Assembly (NCBI RefSeq): GCF_008831285.2
Contig: NC_045151.1
Location: 5,035,682-5,099,681, forward strand
Direction: 5' to 3'
Length of the DNA: 64,000 bases
Source of the DNA: Nymphaea colorata
Lineage: Eukaryota > Streptophyta > Magnoliopsida > Nymphaeales > Nymphaeaceae
Part shown: positions 40,530 to 52,541 of the stretch, piece after piece
Layout of the letters: every line of letters begins with the position of its first letter
Numbering within the stretch: position 1 is the stretch's first letter
The notes under the pieces: generated by a model
The model's input: the letters and a program-made list of their open reading frames with translations, nothing else
Told to the model about the DNA's origin: nothing
Database searches by the model: none
Position numbers and translations under genes: made by a program

Positions 40530-43500
40530 AAGATTTGATGTGGGGATCTATACTAGGATCCAAAAATGAGGAAGATTCTGGAATGTAGATATGGATATGG
40601 TATGTGACAATTTGGACTGTGATCTAATATTAAAATATCAGATTTGAAAAGATAGGTCTAGATCTATGTAGTCTAGATCCATACTAGCATGAACTAGACC
40701 CAGCTCGATCTGAGCGAGGTGGTTCAGACTAACCAGCTTGTGCTAAATGTGGGCCGAATTCAATTTGAGCTAGGTTAAGACTTAGGTTGGGCACAAAATT
40801 TAGTTGGGCTCGAAGTAGGTTCTATTTTAGGAAACTAGGTTCAGGTGAACTCTAACGTGGGCTTAAGCTGGGTGTGAGACTACTAGGTTCATGTTGGCTT
40901 GAATAAGGTTTCTAACTTAGGTTTAAGTGGCACATAAACTAGGTTTATGAAGAAATATGCACATATTGTCAAATTACTAAAATGCCTTTGATATAAACAC
41001 TAAGTTAGATGGGTCATGTGTAGGCTGACCATAAAAGATGGTGTGTAGGGTAACAAGGAGGCGACATGCAAAATTTCAGTAAAATTTTCGTATGTCCCTT
41101 CAAAATTCAAATTTTCAAGATTGTCGAATAAGTAAAATTACTCATTTTTAAGCGATGTGCAAGGGAAAAAAGGGAGCTTTCAATCAAGGGCATGTCAATC
41201 TGATCTAAAGTTGGAAATACTCCGCCAAAGAGTATTTTGTTGTAATGGTGTGCAGGAATTGGGAAACCGATTCTTGGATTGATTAGAATTCAACTCAGAA
41301 GAATGAGTTGCGCTAAAATAAGATGTCCAGAACTGTTAAAACCCCTAATTTTCCATCTCAATTGATGGATACAATTTTAAAATCTGACAAACAAATTTCA
41401 CAAAACAATTGTGACAAACTTTAATTTCACAGCCAATTTTGTATTTAAACACAATTTAAGTTCAAATCATGAATTTAACTTGTAGCACAAATCCCAAGGC
41501 AGAATCACGAATCCAATTCCTAATCCAATACTCAAAACTATATCCAAATTAGGGTTTGAAATTCAAATCTAATTGCAATTATCATTTGGAATCCATATCG
41601 AATTACAAATTCAAATCTTAATTTAAATACGAAAACTAGATCTAATTTGCCAAGTGGGACCCACGTGTGGGCCAACCTAGATCACGTGGCCAAGGGCCCA
41701 CCAAAAGACCACGCAGCACCTCTCTTTTTCAAAAGCATCTCCTTTCATTTAAAAGTTTATCATTTTTAATGAAATTACATAAGTTCATCATTGAATTCCA
41801 TAAGGAAAGAGAGAAACTTATACCTCTCTCTATCTATTAATTGGAAAGATCCGCTAATTAAGAGAGGAGTCAAATTCCAAAGAAGCAATAATTGCTTCTA
41901 AGCAACCAACTTTAAACAAGTAGGCTCACCTAGCTGCACCTAGATGTGGCGCTAACCTCAACTAATGTCAGTCAACGTGAGCTTAGCCTAGTCAAAACCC
42001 AGTCAAATGGCTTGGCCTATCCCACGATCCAGCTACTGATAGGAATAGACCTTGACCGGATCAAGTCTACTTTGACTAAACCTAGTCAAAGTTCAATTTG
42101 AAATTGAACTCAATTGAGACATAATGAAGTGATTCCCAAGCTCAAATTCATCTAATTACCTCAAACCAAGTCAACAATACCTCATAAATGAGTTTTCACA
42201 TTGGTCAATTGGTCAAGTTTGACCAAATTTAGACAAATTTGTCTTCCATGATCAACTTGAATTAACAAAACCCAAAATTAGGATTCTATGTAAATCAAAT
42301 ACACATTTAAATTTGTCAAATTTATAAATCAAATACCAAGTTGACAACCAATATTTCAAATCAAAATTTGGTTTAACCAAAACCATTTTCAATTAAATTA
42401 TGGACAAAAATGTCCTTTCAAAACAAATTTGATAGAATTTTGAATGTCATTTCAAATTAAATTGAATTGTCAAACCAAGGGTATTTTCATCAAGTTTCTT
42501 AGTCAAACTATGTGTTTAAAATCCTAAACCTTGGCTCAAATAATACTTGACTAAATCTGGACCATAGTTGACCAGACCTAGCTGAGCACACCCAGCTCAT
42601 GCATGTGGGCTAGGTGTGCTTGGTTAAAATCATTTAAAGAGAATTAAAGCTCATCTAATCCCCCTTTTCCAGATCATCAATCCATGCATGATGGATTAGA
42701 CAAATGAGAAATCAATTTTCTCATTTGGTCGAAGTATGGGCTGGTGGAGGTGGCAGCCACCTCAGCCTATTTTTCAAGATTTAAATCAATTTTTAATCCT
42801 GCTTGGCACCATGCTCGACATATCCTTACTCACCAACTCAAAAGGGGGCAAATTCCCCAAGACTTGGCCGGGTTCCAAGGGTGTGTTAAGGAGGTAGGTG
42901 CAGCTATCTCCTCCCCTTCCTCATTCAACTTCATCTCTATATAAACCCCCCTTGAGGGCAAACGAGGGGAATGATTTTTCATTCTCACATCTTGTTGTCT
43001 ATCTCTTCCCCTTAGTTGCAGCCAAGATGAAGAAGAAGAAGAAGCCAAGAAGAGGAGGAGCTGCCATCATCCAAGCTCCCTCTCCCTTTCTCTCGTTTCT
43101 TGCTTCTAGATTTGGAAAGCAAGGTTATTTCATTGAACTCATGCTTAGGATTTCTAGCACAAGGAAATCATCTTTATTCCAACACATTCCAGCAAGAAGG
43201 CTCTCTCCTTCTAGCTTTGCTAAGCTTGAATTTAAGCTTGGACTCTTACTTAGGATTGCTTGACTTAGGGAACATGCAAAGAAAAACCTCAAGCATCAAG
43301 GCTGACTACAAGGTAGGGGTGGTTCTAGCTTGTTCTTCATTTATTTTTGCTTCTTGCTATTTATTTTTAAGTTCAATATTTATGGAACCGTTTCATTTTA
43401 GTTCTTATTCATAGCTGGGAATGATATCCATCTAGGGAGAGCTATGACCAAATGTACATTTAATTGCATTCTTTATGCATGAATAAGATTTTCTAAAAGA

Positions 43501-43922
43501 AAACCCATGAATCTATCTTTTGGAAGGGCCCAAGGCCACACCCCTTTCAAAAATAGCTACCCAAAGCCATTTTCAAATCCCCTCCACGATAGGATTCCAT
43601 GGTGAGAGAGTGACTTATATTTGCTGCAATATATATAATTCAATTGCCTACTAGGGACATATGCATTCTTATGAACGTGATCAACCTTGCACAACAAAAA
43701 CATTGAGAAACAAACTAGAGCATTCTCTTGATCTCTTCCATTTGAAGTCATTTTGAACTCATGAATTCTTGATTTAGTTTATTAAGGGTCGTCGTGAAGA
43801 TTACAAATTAGTTTTAATCTTCCTATGTAAAAGAACCCAGCTATGAACCATAATGGTTCGTAAGCTACGTGGTCCCTTGTCGAAGATCTCATTTCAAGAG
43901 GCAAGATACATATTATATACAT

Positions 43923-43968
<46 letters not shown>

Positions 43969-46900
43969 CCTCTTATTAAAAATTATTTTTCTCTTTTAAA
44001 GTTAGGTTGGAATACATTTCCAAAATGATTTTAAAGAAAGAGGATTATCATTTTGATCTTTGTAATTCAAAACTACAAGATTATTTATTATTTCATCTTA
44101 AACTTTTGTATATTTCAGCAATACATGTGTAAAGCACATGCATACTGTTGAAATCAAACCATGATTTTATGAAACCTAACTTAAAACTTCAAAGTTAAAG
44201 CTCTAGACATGATAATTTTCAACCACGAAGTGCATATTTTCCATAGAACTAGAAAAGGTTCTAATCTCATTCTAACCGGCTCCCTAAAAGCATTTTGGGA
44301 TCTGCTGGTTTCATTCATAAATTCTTAGATTTGCTTGGGTGTAATCCTTATCCTAAAATGTTGCAAACCGTATTCAAAATCCAATTTTTATTTCTTCCAA
44401 AAGAGGAGATCCAATATTCTGAAATCGTCCAAAGAATGGAAGAATTTCTTGATATGAAGCTTGAAATCAAATTTGGTTTAAGAAAAGCAAGTTTTCTGAA
44501 AACCTCATGTCATGACCCAACGTGTATACCTAACATGAATTGGACCATGTTCTAAAGAGGAACATTCCTCTTGCTGATTTAGATACTAACTTAGGGAGAA
44601 GTTAAGCAAATTTTCAATAATTTATTATTATTTTTTAAGAATCAAACTTTTTTTGAATCAATATTTCTGATTTTCAGTCTTTTAAATTACTATAAAATCT
44701 AATTTTATGACAATTTTGAGACCAAGTGGGTGTTATCCACGTTTCCCATACATTTTGAAGATTGATTTTAACTTCATTTACAAGATTTTCCATTACTTTG
44801 AGGTTTTAATTCAAGTCTCAAGCTTGTGGACTGAATCTTTAACTTTTGTGCTTAATAATATATGAAGCACACTCATAGAAAGTACTGCATTTCAAATTTA
44901 AAAACAATCTTTATATGTGTAGATCATGTATTGAATGTTTATGATAGAATGAATGTTGAGAGACTATGAGAGAGTGAAAAATGAATGCCTCATATAGTAT
45001 CTCTTTCCTTTCATGCATTCACACGTACCAAAATCAATTGCAAACACATGCACATTCTCAAGAAATTAAGTCATCCTATTTTAAGTTCCAAAAAGTGTGC
45101 AAGTTATATTGCAATGAGAATGTAAAAATTTCACTTAGTTTCAAAAGAAAATACAAATAGCATCATATGCTAATTTGGCCAAAATGCATATGAAAACAAC
45201 ATGTTTTTTCTAACATTTTGGAATCTTCATCAAAAGACTGAGTTTTACTTGCTCCCAACTCTTCTATAAAAAAAGAACTCATTTGAAATCAAGTTCAAAT
45301 TCCTTGGTCCTAACCACACGGTTTGACAAAAAGAGATTTCAAAATCAATCCATTTGCTAAGTAAACTTAGTCATTTTTCCAAAAATTTGATCACAAGTTT
45401 ATCTCAAAAGTTAAATCCAAAATTATGAGATCATCTTAAGTTCAAAATAAAGGACTATATCTCAATCCAAAAATTTTTAAATCAATTTTCAATTTTCCAA
45501 TCAAATTCCCAATTATATATATAAATTTTCAGTGTAAATTGTCAATTTGGCAATTAAATCCTCAAAATAATGGACTGAAGTCATATTCTACTTCATTTTA
45601 AACCATTTTCAACATCATTGCCAATTATGAACTTCAATTCAAATGGCATATATTTTTTACTAAAACAATGATCTTCAATTCAATTCAATTCAATTTGAAA
45701 ATTTTCTAAAGAATTTATCTAAATCTCTTAAACAAGTTGAACTTTCAAATAACTTGTGAAAACAAGTTAATTTTTCAAACAACTTGTCTCAATTTTTTTT
45801 TAAACCAAGTTCAAATCACTTATTCAAAATTAAGTTTGAAATAAACTTTCAATTTCAAATCCAGAGCTTCTATGCACATGCATATAGGATTTGTATCAAT
45901 TAAATGGCTTGTATATGATCTCAAGAATCCATAGTCATTGGTCCAATTACCCTTGTTAAAGGCTGTAGGAATGGTTGGACCTCATACCGGTGGATCCCTT
46001 TCTCTTGAATTTTTTTTCCAAAATCCAATTTGAAGTTTTTCTTATTCATTGATGCTCCCGAGGATGGGGTGGTGCGAATAACCCATAGCAGATATATAGA
46101 ATTGGACATGAACTTAAAAATGAAGTCAGAAATGCTTAGATTATACTGAAGAATATGATTCTAGTTCAAAGCGAGCTGATCATTCAAGATTGAGATAATT
46201 TTATCTTAGGCCTGTCAAAATGGGTTTGATGGTGTTACTATGATTTTTAGGACAATCCAAAAATGGCAGGTGAATGATCTCAATGAACTGTTCATGTTAA
46301 AGTGAGTTGATTCTAAGATAAGGAAACCCTAGCATGCCAACTCGAACAATTTCTGAGGGTTCTGTAAAGGTGAGAATTATCTTAATAACCCAAATTTTAC
46401 GCAATTTTAGGAGTTTTTTGGTAAATTCCTAATTTCAGGGTTAGGACAACAAGTTGTAGCGAAAAAATGATCATTTTAAGGTAGTGGCGATATAGGTGAT
46501 CCTAGCCTAGGTACTTTGTGCCACAGTGGAATGTTCTAACCTAGTTTAATACCCTACTTTTGAAATCTAGCTTCTCCTTGGCCACTATACGTACACCTTG
46601 GCCACAAATGTGAAGGCAAGCTTGCACAAAAATTTTGATTCCCTAAGAAGTGCTTAAAATCTATACCTTAGAGGAAAAAGCTTTCGGCTAAACATTTTAA
46701 AAACTCTATGATTCTGAATTAGGGGCTTGATTCTAGCCATAGTAGCAACCAATCAAGCCTTCTAACCAAAGTTTAGGGTGAGTCAGTTGGGGTTGTTGTC
46801 CAAGGTTTATATGAGTTTTTAAGTCAGATAATTTATTTTCCTTTGTTTTATTTGTTCTACTTCCTTAGTAGCATGTCTTAGGATAGTTTATTTTCTAGCT

Positions 46901-48590
46901 TTCATGGTTAGAATTTTTTTTTTTTTTTTGCCTCCATCTCCTTTCTCATTTTCTATTTCAGTTCTTTAATTTCATGTCTTTTACTTTTTGCATCATGTAT
47001 ATAATTACCAATTTTAAATTGTTTAGATCAAGGCATGCACATGAATATGCATATGCACAAGATTTACCCTGTATACTATCATCAACATAAATGATGCACA
47101 TAAGACTACCTAGTTAGGAATGAAAATTAAATCGAATAGGATTAGTACTGTGCCCTTAACTATAGTCTAGGCATATGAAACTCATAATTCAATCTAATTT
47201 CTGACCAAGGCCACTTTAGAAGTTATATTCTCAAAATGCTTTTTAAAATCAACTCATTTGAAACTAGTTTTGAGAATCCAATGTTCATGCATGATCAAGG
47301 CCTAACCTAGGTCACACCATGCACATGTCTTTTAAGGCTAAACATAGACCAACCTTAGAACCCTCAACTCAATCCGAACACCTCATAATTAGGGCATTTG
47401 GCTTTCCCCTGTTGAAATCTTACTTCATTAACACATAGGAACGAAGAATGAAGGCCTCTACACGAAACCCTGAGTTTTTTAGACAATGTCTATCTTAGGA
47501 TATTTTAGCCATAAGTGATCATAGATCATATGAACTTTGGATGTCACAGACCAAAGTGTTCCTTTGATCTTACAATGATTAGATCATTGAATCTGAATGT
47601 TGGATAATTGGCAAAGTGAGGACCTTAGATCCTTGACACAACTGGATCTTGAATTTGGATTTAAAATTAACAAAACTAAATCATAAACTATGAATGGATC
47701 TCAAATTTGAATCAAAACAGCATTGTACTTTTAAGACCATAACCAATTGGATCTTATAAGTCTTACATAAGTAGAACTAGAGCTTAAATCTCAAATATGG
47801 ATAATTCAGTTTGGACCATGATTTGGATTTGTCAGTTCAATTCGAATTATAACGTTGGTCCTTAATACTAGAACTAACACACTTTCGAATTAGATCCTAA
47901 TTTGCATTTACATTGGATCAATAAATTTCTAGATTTTTCCTTGGAACACATACATATAAACTCAGAACTTGAATACAATCATTATATTATGAACCAACCC
48001 AGATCACGACCTTTGATTGAATTTGACTTGAATATAAATTAAATTGAACATTAGGATCACACACAAACACCTAAACTTAGAAATCGGCTTGGATCATGTG
48101 TGACCTACTTGCAAGAATCATGCTATTTTAGGACCATGTATGCATGCATTTTTAATAAATACAAACTTGAACTATATCACTCCTTTTGGCTTTCTTGTTC
48201 AAATCCCTAAACTTTTGAGGATCCACGTAGATTTTAAAATGATCTTTCTTCAAAACCAGGACATGATTGCTTTCAATGCATTTAAGAATTGGACATCATT
48301 CAACATGTAAGTATTAGATTCATATATTCCAGTCCTTGCTCTAATTGCCATTAGTAAAAGTGTTAGAAACTATTAGACCTTGTACTAATTAAATGGAGGT
48401 GGGTACAAATTTTTCCCATCCAATGGTATATATGCAAAATTGTAAAATTTTAGTGTAAACACTATTTAGGTTGGACCAAGAATTGGACTTTCCTGGGGAA
48501 GGGGCCAAGGTGGGAACTCAACCAAGGTCCATGATTTAAGAGGCTTGGCCTTGACCTGATTCAATGACAATCTAGGTTTAGGTGATCTTA
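40530..48590 (+). repeat. Gypsy-type long non-coding sequence, plus copy
   Basis: 8 kb without a recognised gene. The first 800 bp are homologous, in inverted orientation, to 55900-56760 (for example AACTTAGGTT.A.GTGGC.C.TAA..TAGGTTT at 40918-40950 against the complement of 56300-56331). A plant TATA box (CTATATAAACC) lies at 42939-42949 on the plus strand with polypyrimidine sequence around it, consistent with an LTR promoter. A TA microsatellite lies at 43930-43967. No primer site, RT or integrase was found, so borders are open. Confidence 0.5.
43930..43967. repeat. (TA)n microsatellite
   Basis: About 19 TA units after an ATACATAC lead. Confidence 0.95.
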
Positions 48591-48625
48591 GAGGTCGTTT
48601 GATTGTTGTCCATTAAGACAGGAGA

Positions 48626-48641
48626 GACAGGACGTCCTGTC
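48626..48641. repeat. 16-bp perfect palindrome near the left end of the 3.95-kb element
   Basis: GACAGGACGTCCTGTC reads the same on both strands. It lies 35 bp inside the left terminus among GACAGG/CCTGTC words, as expected for a protein-binding subterminal site, but function is unproven. Confidence 0.6.
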
Positions 48642-49743
48642 CATTACACTACTGTCTGTCTTCATGGACAATAGTGTTCTTTGTCCACCGTTTGATGATT
48701 TTAAGAACAGAACACCACGTTCATCCTGTCCAGCGTTTGTTTCACATATGTCTGTTCTGTCCGTTTTGTCTGTCCTGTCTGACGTTTGTTTTAGGAGGGA
48801 TCTTCACGTGAACCTCTTTGGGTTTTAAGAGGGATGTCAATGGTTCCGATGCAATATGACATTATATTCAAACCTAAATTCAAGTAAACAAATTTGATAA
48901 TATATATCCAACGACCAAATAATCACTATATTCACTTCAAAAATTTTATAATCATTTTAAAAAACAAAATTTCATCCATGATATGTGATTAGGACACATA
49001 GAGACAAGAGTAGGCAACATTACAATTTCCTTCTCTTTTTTTCTTCTTGCTCTTCTGTTCTTCAATAAAACGCCGAAGAAAAGGCTCCGCCTTCATGACA
49101 GACAAACGGTAAGCAACCAAGATTGTCTGTTTCCTCTCCCGCTCTTTCTCTTGTTCTTGGGCATTGCATATAGGCCATAGGTTACACATTCTTCTGTAGC
49201 AGCTATGATCACATACTCACGTAGTACTTGAAATGCAGAGATTCATTAGAATCAGATGAACTGTGTGGCCAAGAGCTGTTGTTGATCTACCCTTCAAAAT
49301 TAACAGGAACGCATGATTCCTTGACGCCAAATTCTGGGGGGAAAGGATGCCGGCGACATTCATTCAATGTTAAAACATGAATCTGCTAATCTCATCAAAG
49401 GCCTGACAGAGGACGCATCGATTGCACGTATAATCACCATAAATAAAAATTTGTAAAGCAAAAATATATGCCTTGTGACATGTCTGATCAGTTCTAATGA
49501 AACATGCTTCAGTTCATGTGCGTAGAGAAAAACTCAACCTCACATATGCGAAATTCCTGCAAAAAAACATATAAATTCAAAAAATTCAAGTTGGCATATG
49601 ACAATTCTAGCCAAACATAAATAAACCACAAAAATGCAAGCATATACATGAAAATTAAGCAAAAAACAGGTAAATTCAAACTTACATAATGCAATTCTAG
49701 GCAAAAAAGACAAACTCAAATTTACATATGGTGACTTGATTCT

Positions 49744-49935
49744 AGACCAATTAGAACAAAATCTCAAATTTATAGATCTAGAGATGCAAGTTGGCGAGTA
49801 CTCACTTGTGCTAGATGCAATTAAGCCACTTGAACCTTCAGCCATCAAGAATCTGCTACCATATGATAAACCCAAGTCACCTATTGGCAGAATGTTGAGG
49901 AGAATGTTGCAGCAATATGGAACAACAAAGTTTAT
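49744..49935 (+). pseudogene. Prefoldin subunit 2-like fragment, frameshifted
   Basis: The first frame reads NLKFIDLEMQVGEYSLVLDAIKPLEPS, resembling the helix-to-strand region of prefoldin subunit 2 (a co-chaperone that delivers actin and tubulin to CCT). A one-base frame change at the end of this block allows PSRICYHMI, like the family's PSRRCYRMIGG. The following bases still align loosely with the codons for VERTVGEVLPAV, though a stop has arisen. Both ends of the gene are missing. It lies inside the TIR element, so capture by the element or earlier presence in the DNA are both possible. Recognised by eye only. Confidence 0.5.
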
Positions 49936-51997
49936 TCCCTCCCACACAATGGCAATGTTAACTCATTGTAGGAGCCGAGCTTTTGGTGGATTCAATTTAC
50001 CATTCAATGCACCACCAACTAGATCTGTTTCAAATGTTGTTGCATTTTATTCGAAATTCAAATTCTTGATATTCCATGCTAGTGGCCATTAAAGCCTGTC
50101 ATGGCCTAGGAAGGCGACAAAGAAACCAATTTTTTATACAATAAGAGGAAGAAAACAGAAAATTACAACAACACCCTTTCAAAATTAACCAAATCAAAAT
50201 CTAATTCCCTGTTGACTTTCCATACAGGGAATTCCCTTCCTGTCAAACTTTGCACACTTGTCTCCATGTGACCTTGGCAACTTTGCGATAGAATAACAAC
50301 ACTCTTCCTCCCTTCCACACAAAAAAGAATGATGCGATCCAGCATCGGAAATCTGCCGCAAACAGCAATGTGCATGAACTATCTCACTTGTGGCGAGCCT
50401 CCTTCAACCATACCTGCCCGTGCCTTCGTTTAGCCACAAACTTTTTCCTCACCTTCTGCCACACGTTTTCTAGATACAATTAACCCAATTTCTTGTTTGT
50501 GCACATAATCGCATGAGGGCTTGTCCATAATCTCTTCAATATGAAAAGATCAATACTAGAAGAAGAAATAGCAGCCCTAACTAAAATGCCAAAACTATCA
50601 TGAAATCTTCCCCACTCTTACACCAGATAGACATTTGTACAAACAGATACCAGACCAACAATCCTGCCAAAACCTTATATGGCCATCCCCCACAGGCCAT
50701 TTACTTTCATCTTCTAGTCTAGGCCATCCCTAACAACCAAGATGAAATCTTGGATCCTCTGTAAGTTCAGAAACTAGGAAACCCTAGGTACCTCTTATTA
50801 GCAGAACCCAAGCCTTATGCTTCTGTATTACTCAATATAAATCTGTTATATTGAGTACGGCATTCGACCCGTAAAGAGACAAGGGGCATCTTCTACTTAG
50901 ACCTTGGTCAGGTCTAATACAATGACAGTATCTTATAGATATATTTTAGCACAATTTTTCAATAACCAAAAGAATGATTATTTGCATGACTACCCAGAGT
51001 ATATTATATGTCATGTTACAGGCACCATGATGATATCGTATATTTATTCTTGTGCTGATAACCAATTTGAGTATATCCTCATCTACATGCTAGGGAGATT
51101 TGGGGCCAAAAAGCAGTGAGTTTCTTATGAAAATCTTTGTTGTTTATATTTGTGTGGATTGAGTTGTGTAGATATGTGCATTAACTTGCTATGTTTTTTA
51201 AGTTCCTCATTCTCATACCTTTTGTTCATTGTTTTGACAGCGCATTGTCTTTCTCTTAGATGTTACTGCTGTTTTCTGCAACTGTCCATCTTATTGCAGA
51301 ATGGTCATCAAGTTCTCTATAGTGGTTCACAATTCAAAACACTGGCTCCACAAAATTAAAATCTCTAGTTACCTAGTGACCCATGAACTAAAAACACTGT
51401 GGTGTGCTCGAAATTTATTTTTAAGTGGTAGATCAGGTGAGCTTTGATCCATGTATACTGTGTGCTTATATCATGATTATATATCCACATCCATGTCACA
51501 ATGATATGTTAACTGACTGACGTGGCTTTGGCTTGTCAACTACAGCGTGTTTCAGAAAGCAGGGTAAAACATTTTCCTTTATTTTTGAACCAATAAAATG
51601 TTGAAAATGAAATTAATGGAAATGTCATAAAAATGTATTAGAAGTTACGAAAACCACGAAAACATGAGCTGTATGTGATTGAATCTGAATCCACCTCCGT
51701 GGATGTCATTGTGGATGTGGCAGGGTTCTGTCATGATGCCAATTTTCTCCCTTGCTTGGTCTTGAAACGTAATGGGATCAAGCATTTCATGACAAGGGTT
51801 TCCCATGTCAAGCAGACAACATACATGTGCACATACATTTCACTGTGCACACGGTGCTTATCATGATACAAGATGTCAGTCAGTCTTTTCCACAAACATT
51901 TTGGGTGCATGTTCCATTCGGTAGTAAAAAGCCCAAATCCAGTAATCGTTGCCATTTGCAACAAATGCAAAAGGGGCTTTAGCAATAGAATTGAACA

Positions 51998-52000
<3 letters not shown>

Positions 52001-52040
<40 letters not shown>
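52001..52040. repeat. (GA)n microsatellite
   Basis: Twenty uninterrupted GA units. The SLSLSL and REREREREs frames here come from the repeat. Confidence 0.95.
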
Positions 52041-52043
<3 letters not shown>

Positions 52044-52541
52044 GAATAGACCCGTACCTGGAATGCAATGGTCACCCTGCCTTGCTGAACGCCGCTGCCT
52101 AGGACCCGCTGGAAGACGCCCTGCTGAGGATCTGCTCGAGGACGCCCGCTGAGAAGCTGCAAGCAATGCTGCGGTGGTCGCCCTCCACCAGAGACAGAGG
52201 AGAAGGAGAGAAACAGGAAGGGCTAGGGGCAGCTCGGGGGCAGAGACGAGGGCGGAGATGGAGGAGAAAGGCAGCTTGGGCGCGGAGAAGAGGAGAAAGG
52301 CAGGGGAGATGGGGGCAGAGGTGGAGGAGAAGGAGATGGCATCGAGGGCTCGGGGTTGGGGTCGTGGTCGTCGGGGGTAGGAGACGAAGGTTCTGTCCTG
52401 TCTGTTCCGAGGGTTGGCTCGGAACAGGATGGAACCAAAAATTTATTTATACCTTTGTCTAGTCGTCCGTTCTGTCCAGTCGGTCTTATATCCAACGTTT
52501 GATGAAAAAATCACCAAAACAGGCCATCAAACGACCTCTTA

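Larger units (their letters stand above)
48591..52538. mobile_element. 3.95-kb element with PIF/Harbinger-like ends, no transposase recognised
   Basis: The left end is GAGGTCGTTTGAT; the right end is its exact complement ATCAAACGACCTC, a 13-bp perfect terminal inverted repeat. It is flanked on both sides by TTA (48588-48590 and 52539-52541), the 3-bp target duplication of the PIF/Harbinger superfamily, and removing the element restores a continuous flank. Subterminal regions at both ends are rich in TCTGTCC/GGACAGA and CAACGTTTGATG words. Inside are a prefoldin-like fragment, three diverged repeats, a GA microsatellite, and a GC-rich block near the right end. No Harbinger DDE transposase or Myb-like protein was recognised, so it looks non-autonomous. 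Confidence 0.72.

Noticed and set aside
52166-52495. Arg/Gly/Trp-rich (plus) or Pro/Ser-rich (minus) frames of about 90-100 codons
   Set aside because: Low-complexity products of a GC-rich purine block next to a GA microsatellite; no domain or start context.
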